Shown: in pieces, positions 25,393 to 35,008 of the stretch | Layout: each line of letters opens with the position of its first letter | Position numbering within the stretch: position 1 is the first letter of the stretch | Assembly: GCA_004211435.1 (NCBI GenBank) | Contig: SECS01000018.1 | Coordinates: 1-58,749, forward strand | DNA: 58,749 nucleotides | Direction: 5' to 3' | DNA from: Novosphingobium sp. | GTDB lineage: Bacteria > Pseudomonadota > Alphaproteobacteria > Sphingomonadales > Sphingomonadaceae | The notes under the pieces: model-generated | Told to the model about the DNA's origin: nothing | Databases searched by the model: none | The model's input: the letters and a program-made list of their open reading frames with translations, nothing else | Program-made: the position numbers and the translations under genes

Positions 25393-25410
25393 CGGGCCGG
25401 TTCCGGCCCG
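25393..25410 (+). repeat. Perfect GC hairpin between adaptor and permease genes
   Basis: CGGGCCGG at 25393-25400 and CCGGCCCG at 25403-25410 form a perfect 8-bp stem separated by TT, 12 bases after the adaptor stop. With no T-tract it may stabilise the upstream mRNA or tune the ratio of adaptor to pump. Confidence 0.5.
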
Positions 25411-25464
25411 AAGTGCGCCCGCAATCCGTGGCGCAAGCGGTAAACGTACAAGGGATACAGCGCC

Positions 25465-28400
25465 ATGCGCCTGAGCCACGTCTTCATCCAGCGCCCCATC
25501 TTTGCCGGGGTGATCGCGGTGATCATCACCATCGTCGGCGCGCTCGCCTTCTTCGGCCTGCCGATCGCGCAGTACCCTGACGTGGTTCCGCCGACGGTGA
25601 CGGTCAGCGCCACCTATCCGGGCGCCTCGTCCGAGACGATCGCCAACACGGTTTCCGCGCCGCTCGAGCAGGAGATCAACGGCGTCGACAACATGCTCTA
25701 CCTGTCGAGCCAGTCGACCGGCGACGGCCGACTGACGATCACCGCGACCTTCAAGCAAGGCACGAACCTCGACGAGGCGCAGGTGCTCGTCCAGAACCGC
25801 GTCGCGCTGGCCGAGCCGCGCCTGCCCGAGGAGGTGCGCCGCCAGGGCGTCGTCACGCGCAAGTCGACGCCCGACTTCCTGCTGGTGGCCAACCTGACCT
25901 CGCCCGACAATTCGCTCGATACGGCCTATATGTCGAACTACGCGCTGACCCAGCTCAAGGACCGCATCGCGCGGCTCGACGGCGTGGGCGACGTGCAGAT
26001 CTTCGGCGCGCGCAACTATGCGATGCGCGTGTGGATCGATCCGGGCCGCGCCGCCGCGCGCGACATGACCGCGGGCGAGATCGTCGCCGCGCTGCGCAAC
26101 CAGAACGTCCAGGTCGCGGCCGGCTCGATCGGCAAGCCGCCCGAGGCGACGGGCGCGGCCTACGAGCTAAACCTCGAGACCCAGGGCCGCTTCACCACGC
26201 CCGAGCAGTTCTCGCAGATCGTCATCAAGACCGACACCCAGGGCCGCCTGACGCGGCTGTCCGACGTCGCCCGCGTCGAGCTGGGCGCCGAGGACTACGG
26301 CATCAACTTCTACTTCTCGGGCCAGCCTTCGGTCGGCATCGGCGTGTTCCAGCGTCCGGGCACCAACGCCCTGGCGGCGGCGGAGGCGATCAAGGCCGAG
26401 CTGGCCGACGCGTCCAAGTCGTTCCCCCCGGGGCTCAAGCACGACGTGTTCTACAACCCCACCGAATTCATCAGCGAGTCGATCAGCGCGGTCGAGCATA
26501 CGCTGTTCGAGGCCGTGGTCCTGGTGGTCATCGTCATCCTGGTGTTCCTCCAGTCGTGGCGCGCGGCGGTGATCCCGGTGATCGCCATTCCCGTCTCGCT
26601 GATCGGCACCTTCGCCGTGCTCGCAGGGGTCGGCTATTCGCTCAACAACCTCTCGCTGTTCGGGCTCGTGCTCGCGATTGGCATCGTCGTCGACGATGCG
26701 ATCGTCGTGGTCGAGAACGTCGAGCGCAATCTCGAACACGGCCTGTCCCCGCGCGAAGCCGCGCACCGTTCGATGGACGAGGTCTCGACCGCGCTCGTCG
26801 CCATTGTGCTCGTGCTCTGCGCGGTGTTCATCCCGACGATGTTCCTCACCGGCCTGACCGGCGAGTTCTATCGCCAGTTCGCGGTGACGATCTCGAGCGC
26901 GACGATCATCTCGCTGATCCTCTCGCTGACGCTGTCGCCCGCGCTCGCCGCGTTGCTGCTGCGCCCCAAGGAAGAGCATGAGCCCGAGGGCCGCTGGGCG
27001 CGCATGGCCTATTGGGGCGGCAAGCGCTTCAATGCCGGCTTCGATCGCCTGTCGGACTGGTACGCGCGGACCACGCGCCGCCTGCTCTCGCTGCGCAAGA
27101 CCGTGCTGCTTGCCTATGGCGCGCTGCTGGTGCTGACGGGGCTGGTGTTCTCGGCGACGCCGGTGGGCTTCGTGCCGCAACAGGATCAGGGCTATGTCCT
27201 GGCCGCGACCTTCATGCCCGCAGGCACATCGCTGTCGCAGACCGACAAGGTCCTGCGCGAGACCTCGGCCAAGATGATGAAGATCCCCGGGGTCAAGGGT
27301 GCGGTCATGCTCGCGGGCTTCCACGGCCCCACGGGTACGATGGCGCCCAACGCCGCCGCGGCCTTCCTGGTGTTCGACAAGTTCTCCGAACGCGACAAGC
27401 ACGGCCAGACCGAGGCTTTTATCATGGGCGAGGCGCACAAGATCGCCGCCAGCGTCGATGCCGGCCGCGTCTTCGTGATCCCGCCGCCGCTGATCCGCGG
27501 CATCGGCACCGGTGGCGGCTTCAAGCTCGAAGTCCAGGACCGTGGGGGACTCGGCTACGACGAGCTCAACAAGATCGTCTGGGGCGTGATCGGCGAGGCC
27601 AACAAGGATCCGAACCTCGCCGGCGTGCACACCAAGTTCGAGGCCTCGGCCCCGCGCATCTTCGCCGACGTCGACCGCGCCAAGGCCGACATGATCGGCG
27701 TGTCGCCGTCGCGCGTGTTCGAGACGCTGTCGGTCTATCTCGGCTCGGCCTACGTCAACGACTTCAACCTGCTCGGCCGCACCTATCGCGTGATCGCCCA
27801 GGCCGACCTGCCGTTCCGCGACGACGTCGGCGACATCGCCCAGCTCAAGACGCGGTCGAACTCGGGCCAGATGGTGCCGATCGGCGCGGTCGCGACCCTG
27901 CAGGACAAGACGGGGCCCTACCGCGCCACGCGCTACAACCTCTACCCGGCGATCGACATCGAGGGCGATACCGCACCCGGCCACTCCTCTGGCCAGGCGC
28001 TGGCGGCGATGGAGCGGCTGACCAAGGCCCTGCCGGCGGGCGTCACCACCGAATGGACCGAGGTCGCCTTCCAGCAGAAGGCGGCGGGCAATGCCGCGAT
28101 CCTGGTCTTCGCCGCGGCGACCTTGTTCGTCTTCCTCGTGCTTGCCGCCCAGTTCGAGAGCCTGATGCTGCCGCTCGCGATCATCCTGATCGTGCCGATG
28201 ACGCTGCTCGCGGCCATGGTGGGCGTGAACCTGCGGGGTATGGACAACAACATCCTCACGCAGATCGGTCTCGTCGTGCTGATCGGCCTGGCCGCCAAGA
28301 ACGCGATCCTGATCGTCGAATTCGCCAAGCAGGCGGAGGAGCAGGACGGGCTGAACCCGGTCGAGGCGGTGATCCGCGCGGCGCAGGATCGTCTGCGGCC

Positions 28401-28650
28401 GATCCTGATGACCTCCTTCGCTTTCATCCTCGGTGTGGTGCCGCTGGTGATCGCGGGCGGGCCGGGCGCCGAGCTGCGCCAGGCGCTGGGCACCGCGGTG
28501 TTCTCGGGCATGCTCGGCGTGACCTTCTTCGGCCTCGTCTTCACGCCGACGTTCTACGTCGCGACGCGCTCGCTGTCGGAGGCGATGAAGCGCCGCCGCG
28601 AGGCCCGTCGCGACGGCGATCGTACCATCCATCTCGAGCCTGCGGAGTAA
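25465..28650 (+). CDS. RND multidrug efflux permease (HAE1 family)
   Basis: The 1061-residue product is the proton-driven pump subunit. It has the twelve-helix duplicated layout with the N-terminal FIQRPIFAGVIAVIITIVGALAF positions 6-28, a large periplasmic domain, and the central helix 4 motif LAIGIVVDDAIVVVENVER that carries the two proton-relay Asp residues. The second half repeats the pattern with GLAAKNAILIVEFAKQ. It is closest in style to MexF/AcrB. It lies between its adaptor and outer-membrane factor genes; the spectrum of exported compounds cannot be told. Confidence 0.96.
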   Translation: MRLSHVFIQRPIFAGVIAVIITIVGALAFFGLPIAQYPDVVPPTVTVSATYPGASSETIANTVSAPLEQEINGVDNMLYLSSQSTGDGRLTITATFKQGTNLDEAQVLVQNRVALAEPRLPEEVRRQGVVTRKSTPDFLLVANLTSPDNSLDTAYMSNYALTQLKDRIARLDGVGDVQIFGARNYAMRVWIDPGRAAARDMTAGEIVAALRNQNVQVAAGSIGKPPEATGAAYELNLETQGRFTTPEQFSQIVIKTDTQGRLTRLSDVARVELGAEDYGINFYFSGQPSVGIGVFQRPGTNALAAAEAIKAELADASKSFPPGLKHDVFYNPTEFISESISAVEHTLFEAVVLVVIVILVFLQSWRAAVIPVIAIPVSLIGTFAVLAGVGYSLNNLSLFGLVLAIGIVVDDAIVVVENVERNLEHGLSPREAAHRSMDEVSTALVAIVLVLCAVFIPTMFLTGLTGEFYRQFAVTISSATIISLILSLTLSPALAALLLRPKEEHEPEGRWARMAYWGGKRFNAGFDRLSDWYARTTRRLLSLRKTVLLAYGALLVLTGLVFSATPVGFVPQQDQGYVLAATFMPAGTSLSQTDKVLRETSAKMMKIPGVKGAVMLAGFHGPTGTMAPNAAAAFLVFDKFSERDKHGQTEAFIMGEAHKIAASVDAGRVFVIPPPLIRGIGTGGGFKLEVQDRGGLGYDELNKIVWGVIGEANKDPNLAGVHTKFEASAPRIFADVDRAKADMIGVSPSRVFETLSVYLGSAYVNDFNLLGRTYRVIAQADLPFRDDVGDIAQLKTRSNSGQMVPIGAVATLQDKTGPYRATRYNLYPAIDIEGDTAPGHSSGQALAAMERLTKALPAGVTTEWTEVAFQQKAAGNAAILVFAAATLFVFLVLAAQFESLMLPLAIILIVPMTLLAAMVGVNLRGMDNNILTQIGLVVLIGLAAKNAILIVEFAKQAEEQDGLNPVEAVIRAAQDRLRPILMTSFAFILGVVPLVIAGGPGAELRQALGTAVFSGMLGVTFFGLVFTPTFYVATRSLSEAMKRRREARRDGDRTIHLEPAE

Positions 28651-28655
28651 GCCTG

Positions 28656-30065
28656 ATGCAGCGCTTTCGTACCCTGTTTGCAGTGACCGTCGGCAGTCTG
28701 GCGCTCGCCGCCTGCGCCGCCGGCCCGAACTATCATCGGCCGGTGGCATCGACCGCCGCCGAGCAGCCGTTCATCGGCGGCGCCTCGGCCGCCTTTACCC
28801 CCGATGCGCCGCAGGGTGACTGGTGGCGGCTCTACGAGGACACGACCCTCGACGGGCTCGTCGCCGATGCGTTGAAGGCCAACACCGACCTGCGCGTTGC
28901 GCTCGCCAACATCGAGAGAGCGCGGGCACTTGTGCGCGAAAGTCGCTCCGACCTGCTGCCGCAGACCTCGATTTCCACCGGCGCGAACTATCGCCGTCTG
29001 CCCGTCCAGCAGACCGCGCCCGGTCTCCAGCGCGAGGACTGGAACATCGATGCCGGGCTGTCGGTGTCCTACGAGGTCGATCTCGCCGGCCGCGTGCGTC
29101 GTGGGATCGAGGCCGCGCGCGGCGATGCCGAGGCGGCGCAGGCCGCAGCCGACGTCGTCCGCGTCGCCGTGGTCGCCGAGACGACGCGCGCCTACGCCGA
29201 TGCCTCTTCGGCGGCCGAGCGGATCACCGTCGCCGAGCGCACGGTGGAACTGCTCGAGAAGACCGCCACGCTCACCACCAAGCGTTTCGAGGCCGGCCGC
29301 ACCAGCCGCCTCGACGTTTCGCGCGTCGGCGCGCTGCTCAATCAGCAGCGCGCGACGATTCCCCCGCTTCGCGCCCAGCGCGATGCAGCTCTCTTCCGAT
29401 TGGCATTCCTGACCGGAAGGGCCCCGGCCGAACTTCCCCCCTCGGTCGGGATGCGCGCGGCCACGCTCCGCCTCGAACGCCCCATTCCGGTGGGAGACGG
29501 CCGCGCGCTATTGGCTCGTAGACCCGACGTGCGCGAGGCCGAGCGCAAGCTCGCGGCCGAAACCGCGCGCGTCGGGGTCGCCACGGCCGAGCTCTATCCG
29601 CGCATCACGCTCGGCGCTTCGGTGGGATCGACGGGCAATTCGCTCGGCGACATGTTCGGTGCCGGTCCGCTGCGCTGGCTGGCGGGGCCGCTGCTGTCCT
29701 GGGCCTTCCCCAACATGGAAGGCGGCCGCGCACGCATCGCGCAGGCCGAAGCCTCGACCAAGGCGGCGCTGGCCACCTTCGACGGCACCGTCCTGCGCGC
29801 GCTGCAGGAGACCGAGACGGCGCTGTCGGCCTATTCGCACAGCATCGAGCGCCAGGTTGCGCTCAAGCAGGCTTCCGACCAGGCGCAGATCGCTGCGAAC
29901 ATCAGCCGCGCGCAATTGCGCGAGGGGCGCGTGGACTTCCTCGTCGTGCTCGACGCCGAACGCACTCTGGCGACGGCGGATGCCGACCTGGCCAATGCCG
30001 ATGCCCAGGTGGCCGAGACGCAGATCGCGCTGTTCCGCGCTCTCGGCGGCGGCTGGCAGAGCTAA
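28656..30065 (+). CDS. RND efflux outer-membrane lipoprotein (NodT family)
   Basis: The 469-residue product forms the outer-membrane duct of the pump. A lipoprotein signal ends with LAAC (Cys20), followed by AGPNYHRP, the usual NodT/OprM beginning. Two OEP repeats follow, with LRVALANIERARALVRESRSD in the first and the second beginning near DVREAERKLAAETARVGVA. The ATG at 28656 is five bases after the permease stop, so the three pump genes form one operon. A hairpin at 30155-30177 follows the gene. Confidence 0.94.
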   Translation: MQRFRTLFAVTVGSLALAACAAGPNYHRPVASTAAEQPFIGGASAAFTPDAPQGDWWRLYEDTTLDGLVADALKANTDLRVALANIERARALVRESRSDLLPQTSISTGANYRRLPVQQTAPGLQREDWNIDAGLSVSYEVDLAGRVRRGIEAARGDAEAAQAAADVVRVAVVAETTRAYADASSAAERITVAERTVELLEKTATLTTKRFEAGRTSRLDVSRVGALLNQQRATIPPLRAQRDAALFRLAFLTGRAPAELPPSVGMRAATLRLERPIPVGDGRALLARRPDVREAERKLAAETARVGVATAELYPRITLGASVGSTGNSLGDMFGAGPLRWLAGPLLSWAFPNMEGGRARIAQAEASTKAALATFDGTVLRALQETETALSAYSHSIERQVALKQASDQAQIAANISRAQLREGRVDFLVVLDAERTLATADADLANADAQVAETQIALFRALGGGWQS

Positions 30066-30154
30066 GGCGCCGCCGAGCGCGGGCGAGTACCTAATACGTG
30101 GGTATAATAGCCTGTGCGGGTGCCTTGCTCCAAACAGGTGGAGATCAGCGAGAT

Positions 30155-30177
30155 CGGACGTTGCCCCCCAACGTCCG
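30155..30177. repeat. Strong hairpin downstream of the efflux operon
   Basis: CGGACGTT at 30155-30162 and AACGTCCG at 30170-30177 form a perfect 8-bp stem around GCCCCCC. No T-tract follows. It lies 90 bases after the outer-membrane factor gene and may mark the operon end. Confidence 0.5.
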
Positions 30178-30307
30178 CCTAGGGGACGCGGGCCATCCCC
30201 CCTTCCGCCCGCCTGCGTCCCCGCTTCGCCGATGCTTGCGACCAAGGTCTAAGCTCTGTCGCGTATCGTCAAGCGACGGCTGGTGGGGCGTCTGGTATCG
30301 GGGCGCC

Positions 30308-30523
30308 GTGCCCAAAAAAGAATCGATCCGCGCCTGGAACGTCGACCTTTTGAACGGGCTGGCGAGTTGTGGTGGCGTCGTGATCCGCTTCAGTCGCTGC
30401 GCGGGCAACGGCACGCAGGTCGCTTTCGTCAGGGGCGCCAACGATTGTCTCGAGATGCAGTGCGAACTTGCCGGAGAGGCGCTCGCGGCGATCCAGCAAG
30501 AACATCGGCGAACGGGAACCTGA
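30308..30523 (+). CDS. Doubtful small hypothetical protein
   Basis: A GTG at 30308 would open a 71-residue product, beginning VPKKESIRAWNVDLLNGL, with SCGGVVIRFSRCAGNG and DCLEMQCELAGEALAAIQQ. The composition is protein-like (short strands then a helix), and the frame is open upstream, but there is no clear ribosome site and no family I know. If it is not real, 30066-30646 holds no gene, only the hairpin at 30155-30177. Confidence 0.35.
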   Translation: MPKKESIRAWNVDLLNGLASCGGVVIRFSRCAGNGTQVAFVRGANDCLEMQCELAGEALAAIQQEHRRTGT

Positions 30524-30646
30524 CGCAAGCCTTCCCGTCGGCCCCGAAAGCTCGTCCCATCGCCTGCCCGATCGACAGCGGAAACTCTCGGCAAGGCCGG
30601 CCGCCTATGCCATCTCCCCAAGCATAGACAGGGGAGGATTCGCGAG

Positions 30647-31594
30647 ATGGTGGCCATTCCACTCGCCCACGTCAGTTGGGCGATCGCCGACAATTCCGAT
30701 CGCAAGGCCTGCGATCGGTTCTTCATCGACACCTTCGGCGCCGAGATCGCCTACGAGATGCTGATCACGCCCGAAGCCGAGGCGATGGGGCTCGACCGCG
30801 AGGAGAGCCTGATGATGATCGGCGATACGATGATCATACCGATCGCCCCGGCCGGGGCCGGTGCGAAAGAGGGGGCACCGATCGGCGACATGCTTCGTCG
30901 CAGCGCTGCGCCGATGCGCTGGCTGGGCCTCGCTCTCAAGACCGCGGACCTGCCTTCGGCCGACGCCTGGCTCTCGGCCAAGGGGTTCAAGCTGCACTAT
31001 GATCCGGGCATGGAAGCGCACTATTTCCTGATCGCGCGCTGGCAGGTGCTCGGCGTGCGGATCGAGATCATCAAACAGGACCTGCCCGACGATCCGCGCC
31101 GCGACCCGTCCTGGACGCCCGCGGAATGGCGCGACGATCATCCACTCGGCATCGAAGGGCTGCAGTCGATCGGTGTTTCGGCGCCGTCGCTCGAGGTCGC
31201 GCGCGAGCTGTTCGCGGATCGCCTCGAATGGCCCGAACTCGGCACGCGGGCCTTGCCGGGCGACCAGGCCGAATGCGCTGCGTTCGACATGGGTGATACC
31301 GTGATCGAGGCGATGGTCGGACAGGCGGAGGACACACCGGTGGCGAGCCATTCGCGCGACGTCCAGGGGGTCTATTGCCTGACCTTCAAGGTGAAGTCGG
31401 CCCAAGCTGCGGCAGACTATCTGCGGGGCAGGGGGCTGACCCTGGTGGGTGACGTCGCCGACCGCTTCGCCGTGGTGCCCGAACAGGCGCAGGGGCGCTT
31501 GATCTACTTCACCGGCAACGACCAGCCCGGCTATCCGCCGCTCGGCTCCCGGATGCGCGAGCCAGCGCATTTTCCGGCGATCGGGGTGGTCTGA
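30647..31594 (+). CDS. Two-domain VOC (glyoxalase/dioxygenase superfamily) protein
   Basis: The 315-residue product contains two vicinal-oxygen-chelate modules, about residues 3-140 and 165-300. The first begins IPLAHVSWAIADNS and contains MRWLGLALKTADLPSADAWL positions near 88-107; the second begins LQSIGVSAPSLEVARELFADRL. Metal ligands are not clear enough to predict the reaction. GGGGAGGA lies just before the ATG. It converges on the porin gene, sharing a hairpin terminator. Confidence 0.75.
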   Translation: MVAIPLAHVSWAIADNSDRKACDRFFIDTFGAEIAYEMLITPEAEAMGLDREESLMMIGDTMIIPIAPAGAGAKEGAPIGDMLRRSAAPMRWLGLALKTADLPSADAWLSAKGFKLHYDPGMEAHYFLIARWQVLGVRIEIIKQDLPDDPRRDPSWTPAEWRDDHPLGIEGLQSIGVSAPSLEVARELFADRLEWPELGTRALPGDQAECAAFDMGDTVIEAMVGQAEDTPVASHSRDVQGVYCLTFKVKSAQAAADYLRGRGLTLVGDVADRFAVVPEQAQGRLIYFTGNDQPGYPPLGSRMREPAHFPAIGVV

Positions 31595-31615
31595 CGCGGC
31601 TTATTTGACCTCAAA

Positions 31616-31648
31616 CGAAAAGGGGCGCCGGCCAAGCCAGCGCCCCTT
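31616..31648 (-). terminator. Terminator of the porin gene, possibly bidirectional
   Basis: AGGGGCGC at 31621-31628 pairs with GCGCCCCT at 31640-31647. On the minus strand the stem is followed by TTTTCGTTT, a good rho-independent end for the porin gene. On the plus strand it lies 26 bases after the VOC gene and may also end that transcript. Confidence 0.7.
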
Positions 31649-31669
31649 CCGTGACGATCTATCGTGCGA

Positions 31670-32512
31670 TCAGAACGCTGCGGTCACCGAAACCAGCACG
31701 GTGCTGCCGGCGATCGACGAACCGTCCTTGGTCGACGAGAAGTTCGGCTGCAGATAGGCCGATTCCGCCGTGCTGATGTCGGTGTCGATCCACGACACGC
31801 CCAAGGTCAGCGGACCCCAGGCGGCTTCGCCGCCCAGCGACCAGTCGAGGTACTTGCCCGTCGGCGCGACCGAGGTGCCGTTCGGGCCGAGGCCGGGGTT
31901 GCCGTCCGAGTAGCCGATGTGGGCCTTCAGCTTGAACGGGGTTTCGGGGATCGCATAAGCGGCGTCGCCCCAGATGTAGAGGTTGTCGTCCTTGGCGCCC
32001 GGCGTGGTGGGAATGCCCGTGCCGTAGGCGGCGCCCGAAGCGTACCAGCGGCCGAGCGCTTCCTGCTTCGGCGCATAGGCGACGCCGGCGAGCAGCGAAA
32101 CCGGGCCCTGGGTGGTGCTGAGCTTGACGTAGGGCTCGGCGAAGTCGGTCTTGTCGGCACCGCCCGGATACATGTACCAGGTCAGGCCGACGTCGAGCGT
32201 CGCGCCGCCGAGGTCCATCGCGTAGCCGCCGAAGATGTCGAGTTCGGTGTTCGAGCCGCCGAAGGTGCCCCAGCCCGAAAGGTTCGAAGCCCAGGTGCCT
32301 GCATAGAGGCCGCTTTCGTGGGTCAGCGTGACGCCGCCCTGGATGGCCATGGCCTTGTCGGTCTGCGAGACGCCACGGAAGCGATAGTCGCTGGCGAGCG
32401 TGACGCTACCGGTGACCTTGATGGCGCTCTCGGCTTCGGCGTCCTGGGCAAACGCGGGATTGGCGACGACCAGAGTGGCCGTGGCGAGAGCGGCTGCGAT
32501 AATCTTTTTCAT
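31670..32512 (-). CDS. TorF-family putative porin
   Basis: The 280-residue product has a clear signal peptide (cut after ANPAFA, residue 22) and a beta-rich body beginning VTGSVTLASDYRFRGVSQTDKAMAIQ positions 34-59, the hallmark of the TorF/Gcw_chp putative porin family. It ends with an aromatic residue (VSVTAAF), as expected for an outer-membrane barrel. Amphipathic strands such as ELDIFGGYAMDLGGATLDVGLTW recur throughout. Substrate unknown. The 234 bases upstream hold its leader and a hairpin. Confidence 0.85.
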   Translation of the reverse strand: MKKIIAAALATATLVVANPAFAQDAEAESAIKVTGSVTLASDYRFRGVSQTDKAMAIQGGVTLTHESGLYAGTWASNLSGWGTFGGSNTELDIFGGYAMDLGGATLDVGLTWYMYPGGADKTDFAEPYVKLSTTQGPVSLLAGVAYAPKQEALGRWYASGAAYGTGIPTTPGAKDDNLYIWGDAAYAIPETPFKLKAHIGYSDGNPGLGPNGTSVAPTGKYLDWSLGGEAAWGPLTLGVSWIDTDISTAESAYLQPNFSSTKDGSSIAGSTVLVSVTAAF

Positions 32513-32681
32513 TGGAACATTCCCTCACGTTGAAGAATGCTCCTCCTGCGTTCCGTCACCTTCGCTCGTTTCGCGCCGCAGGGGCACAGTGGCGACGTAT
32601 GTCGGAACAGGCACAGAGATAGGACCGGTGACCGCGGCGAAGCAAGTTCGCAGTTGCAGCAAAACTAAATTAGGTGAGTAG

Positions 32682-32699
32682 TGTGGCGGACGCGCCACA
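32682..32699. repeat. Hairpin between tlpA-like gene and porin gene
   Basis: TGTGGCG at 32682-32688 and CGCCACA at 32693-32699 form a perfect 7-bp stem with a GACG loop, about 48 bases beyond the thioredoxin-gene stop in the direction of transcription. No T-tract. It may end that transcript or lie in the porin promoter region. The rest of 32513-32746 shows nothing I can name. Confidence 0.45.
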
Positions 32700-32746
32700 T
32701 GACCCGAACAGGGGAGCGACGAGCTTAGTCGCTTATTTTTGCGAGA

Positions 32747-33337
32747 TTATTTGGCCTCCGCGAGCATCCGGGCGGCTTCCGCGCTCGTCCAGTCGTGACC
32801 GCCCACATAGCGCCAGACCTCCTTGCCCTTCGCGTCGTAGAACACCGTCGTGGGAAGGGTGGTCACCTCGTAATGGACGGCCAGATCGTTCTTCGGATCG
32901 AGCCAGGGTTCGAGGTGAGTCGCGCCCTTGCCGGCGAGGAACGAGGCGACCTTGTTCGCAGTCGTCGGCATGTCCTGGGAGACCGTCAGCACCTTGAGTT
33001 CCGCGCCGCGCGTCTCGGCCAGCTTGTCGAGCATCGGCAGTTCGACGACGCAGGGCGCGCACCAGGTCGCCCAGAGGTTCACGAGCAGCGGCTTGCCCTT
33101 GAACGAGGCGAGCTTCACCTGCTTGCCCGCCTGATCGGTGAGCGTGAACTCGGGCATGGCGCTACCCTTGTGGCTGCGATCGATCGCGCCCGAGAGAGCT
33201 TCGCCGCCGGCAGCCTGGCTGGTCTCGGCGCTGGCGGAAGGCTGCGGTTGCGCCTTTTCGCTGCTCTCCCTATTGCAGCCCGCGATTGCGACGGCGAGAC
33301 CGAGGACGGCGATTTTGAGCGAACGGGAAGATAGCAA
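32747..33337 (-). CDS. TlpA-like thioredoxin lipoprotein
   Basis: The product (196 residues from the TTG at 33337) has a lipoprotein signal ending IAGC (Cys21), a Ser/Ala/Gln-rich linker, and a TlpA/ResA-type thioredoxin domain with the active site WATWCAPC and the cis-Pro loop TLPTTV. It should reduce disulfides in the periplasm, for instance during cytochrome or oxidase assembly (inference). The TTG has GGAG six bases upstream. An ATG at 33355 is also possible and would overlap the divergent argH start by two bases. Confidence 0.88.
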   Translation of the reverse strand: MLSSRSLKIAVLGLAVAIAGCNRESSEKAQPQPSASAETSQAAGGEALSGAIDRSHKGSAMPEFTLTDQAGKQVKLASFKGKPLLVNLWATWCAPCVVELPMLDKLAETRGAELKVLTVSQDMPTTANKVASFLAGKGATHLEPWLDPKNDLAVHYEVTTLPTTVFYDAKGKEVWRYVGGHDWTSAEAARMLAEAK

Positions 33338-33353
33338 GGCAGGCTCCAACACC

Positions 33354-34727
33354 ATGTGGGGCGGACGGTTCGCCGAAGGACCGTCGGCGATCATGCGCGA
33401 GATAAATGCCTCGATCCCCTTCGACAAGGCGCTGTGGCGCCAGGACATCGCCGCGTCAAAGGCGCATGTCGCGATGCTGGGCCAGCAGGGCATCGTCACG
33501 GCCGAGGATGCCAAGACGATCGCGGGCGGGCTCGACCAGGTCGCGGCCGAATACGAAGCCAACGGGGTGCCCGAGAACTGGGACCTCGAAGACATCCACA
33601 TGACCACCGAGAGCCGGCTGGCCGAGCTGATCGGCGCCACCGCCGGCCGCCTCCACACGGCGCGCAGCCGCAACGACCAAGTGGCGACCGATTTCCGCCT
33701 CTGGGTGCGCGATGCGATGGACCAGGCCGAGGCCGGCCTGGTCGAACTGCAGACGGCACTGGTGACGCGTGCGGGTGAACATGCTGGGGCCATCATGCCC
33801 GGCTTCACCCACCTGCAGACCGCGCAGCCGGTGACCTTGGGCCATCACCTGATGGCCTATTACGAGATGACCGCGCGCGACCGTTCGCGTTTCGCCGATG
33901 CGCGCGCGCGGATGAACCGCTGCCCGCTTGGTGCGGCGGCGCTGGCGGGGACGGGCTTCCCGATCGATCGCAATGCGACGGCATCGGCGCTCGGCTTCGA
34001 CGGCCCGACGAACAACAGTCTCGATTCGGTCTCGGACCGCGACTTCGCGCTCGATTATCTTATGGCCGCGGCGCAGTGCTCGCTGCACCTCTCGCGGCTA
34101 GCCGAAGAGTTCATCATCTGGGCGAGCCAGCCCTTCGGCTTCGTCGCGCTGCCCGACAGCCTGTCGACCGGCTCCTCGATCATGCCGCAGAAGAAGAACC
34201 CCGACGCGGCCGAGCTCGTGCGCGGCCATTCGGGTCGGATCGTCGGCTGCCTGACCGCACTGATGATCACGATGAAGGGGCTGCCGCTCGCCTATTCGAA
34301 GGACATGCAGGACGACAAGCCGCCGGTGTTCGAGGCCGCGAGCCTGCTCGCGCTGTCGATCGCGGCGATGACCGGCATGGTCGCCGAGACCAAGTTCCGC
34401 ACCGAGCGCATGCGCGGCGCGGCCGAGCTCGGCTATGCCACGGCGACCGACCTGGCCGACTGGCTCGTGCGCCAGGCGAACATCCCGTTCCGCGAGGCGC
34501 ATCACATCACCGGCGCGGCGGTCAAGCTCGCGGAGAGCCGCGGCGTGGCGCTGGACCAGCTGCCGCTGGCGGACCTCCAGGCGATCGATTCGCGCGTCAC
34601 CGAGGCGGTCTATGCGGCGCTGTCAGTCGAGGCTTCGGTCGCCGCCCGCGCCAGCCATGGCGGAACCGCGCCGGACGAGGTAAGGAAGCGCGTTGCCGAG
34701 GCGCGCATCGCGCTCGGCCTGGAGTGA
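33354..34727 (+). CDS. argH: Argininosuccinate lyase
   Basis: ArgH splits argininosuccinate into arginine and fumarate, the last step of arginine synthesis. The 457-residue product begins [11 protein letters not shown], the family start, and carries the fumarase-superfamily signature [12 protein letters not shown] and [12 protein letters not shown]. The frame is open upstream, but that region is the antisense of the thioredoxin gene. It is followed after four bases by the small lipoprotein gene and then lysA. Confidence 0.97.
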   Translation: MWGGRFAEGPSAIMREINASIPFDKALWRQDIAASKAHVAMLGQQGIVTAEDAKTIAGGLDQVAAEYEANGVPENWDLEDIHMTTESRLAELIGATAGRLHTARSRNDQVATDFRLWVRDAMDQAEAGLVELQTALVTRAGEHAGAIMPGFTHLQTAQPVTLGHHLMAYYEMTARDRSRFADARARMNRCPLGAAALAGTGFPIDRNATASALGFDGPTNNSLDSVSDRDFALDYLMAAAQCSLHLSRLAEEFIIWASQPFGFVALPDSLSTGSSIMPQKKNPDAAELVRGHSGRIVGCLTALMITMKGLPLAYSKDMQDDKPPVFEAASLLALSIAAMTGMVAETKFRTERMRGAAELGYATATDLADWLVRQANIPFREAHHITGAAVKLAESRGVALDQLPLADLQAIDSRVTEAVYAALSVEASVAARASHGGTAPDEVRKRVAEARIALGLE

Positions 34728-34731
34728 TCGC

Positions 34732-34971
34732 ATGCGTGTCGTAGCAGCTCTTGCCATCGTGCTGGCCCTGTCGGCCTGCGGTGTCCGCCGCGACCTCAAG
34801 CCGGCCGCGGGCAAGGCGCTGCCGCCCGCGCCCTATGGCCGCGAGGAACCGCGTTCGGCCAATGGGCTGCTCAAACCGCACGTCCAGGCCGCCCCCGCGC
34901 GCACGGTCGAGCTGCGCCAGCGCTCCGAAGAGCGCGCCGACGATCCCTTCGACCTGCCGCCTTCCGAATGA
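34732..34971 (+). CDS. lptM: Small LptM-like lipoprotein
   Basis: The 79-residue product has a lipoprotein signal ending LSAC (Cys16), followed by GVRRDLKP, which fits the LptM (YifL) family whose E. coli member helps mature the LPS translocon LptD. The remaining tail is Pro/Ala-rich and charged. Its place before a diaminopimelate enzyme gene is the same as in other proteobacteria (yifL-dapF or lptM-lysA). Start is four bases after argH. The family call rests on motif and context. Confidence 0.75.
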   Translation: MRVVAALAIVLALSACGVRRDLKPAAGKALPPAPYGREEPRSANGLLKPHVQAAPARTVELRQRSEERADDPFDLPPSE

Positions 34972-35008
34972 TTTGGGCCCGCAGGGCCAGAACCGAGATT
35001 TCAAGACA

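Noticed and set aside
26167..28749. Minus-strand open frame of about 860 codons across the RND permease
   Set aside because: Antisense of a strongly supported permease gene; composition typical of GC-driven shadow frames.
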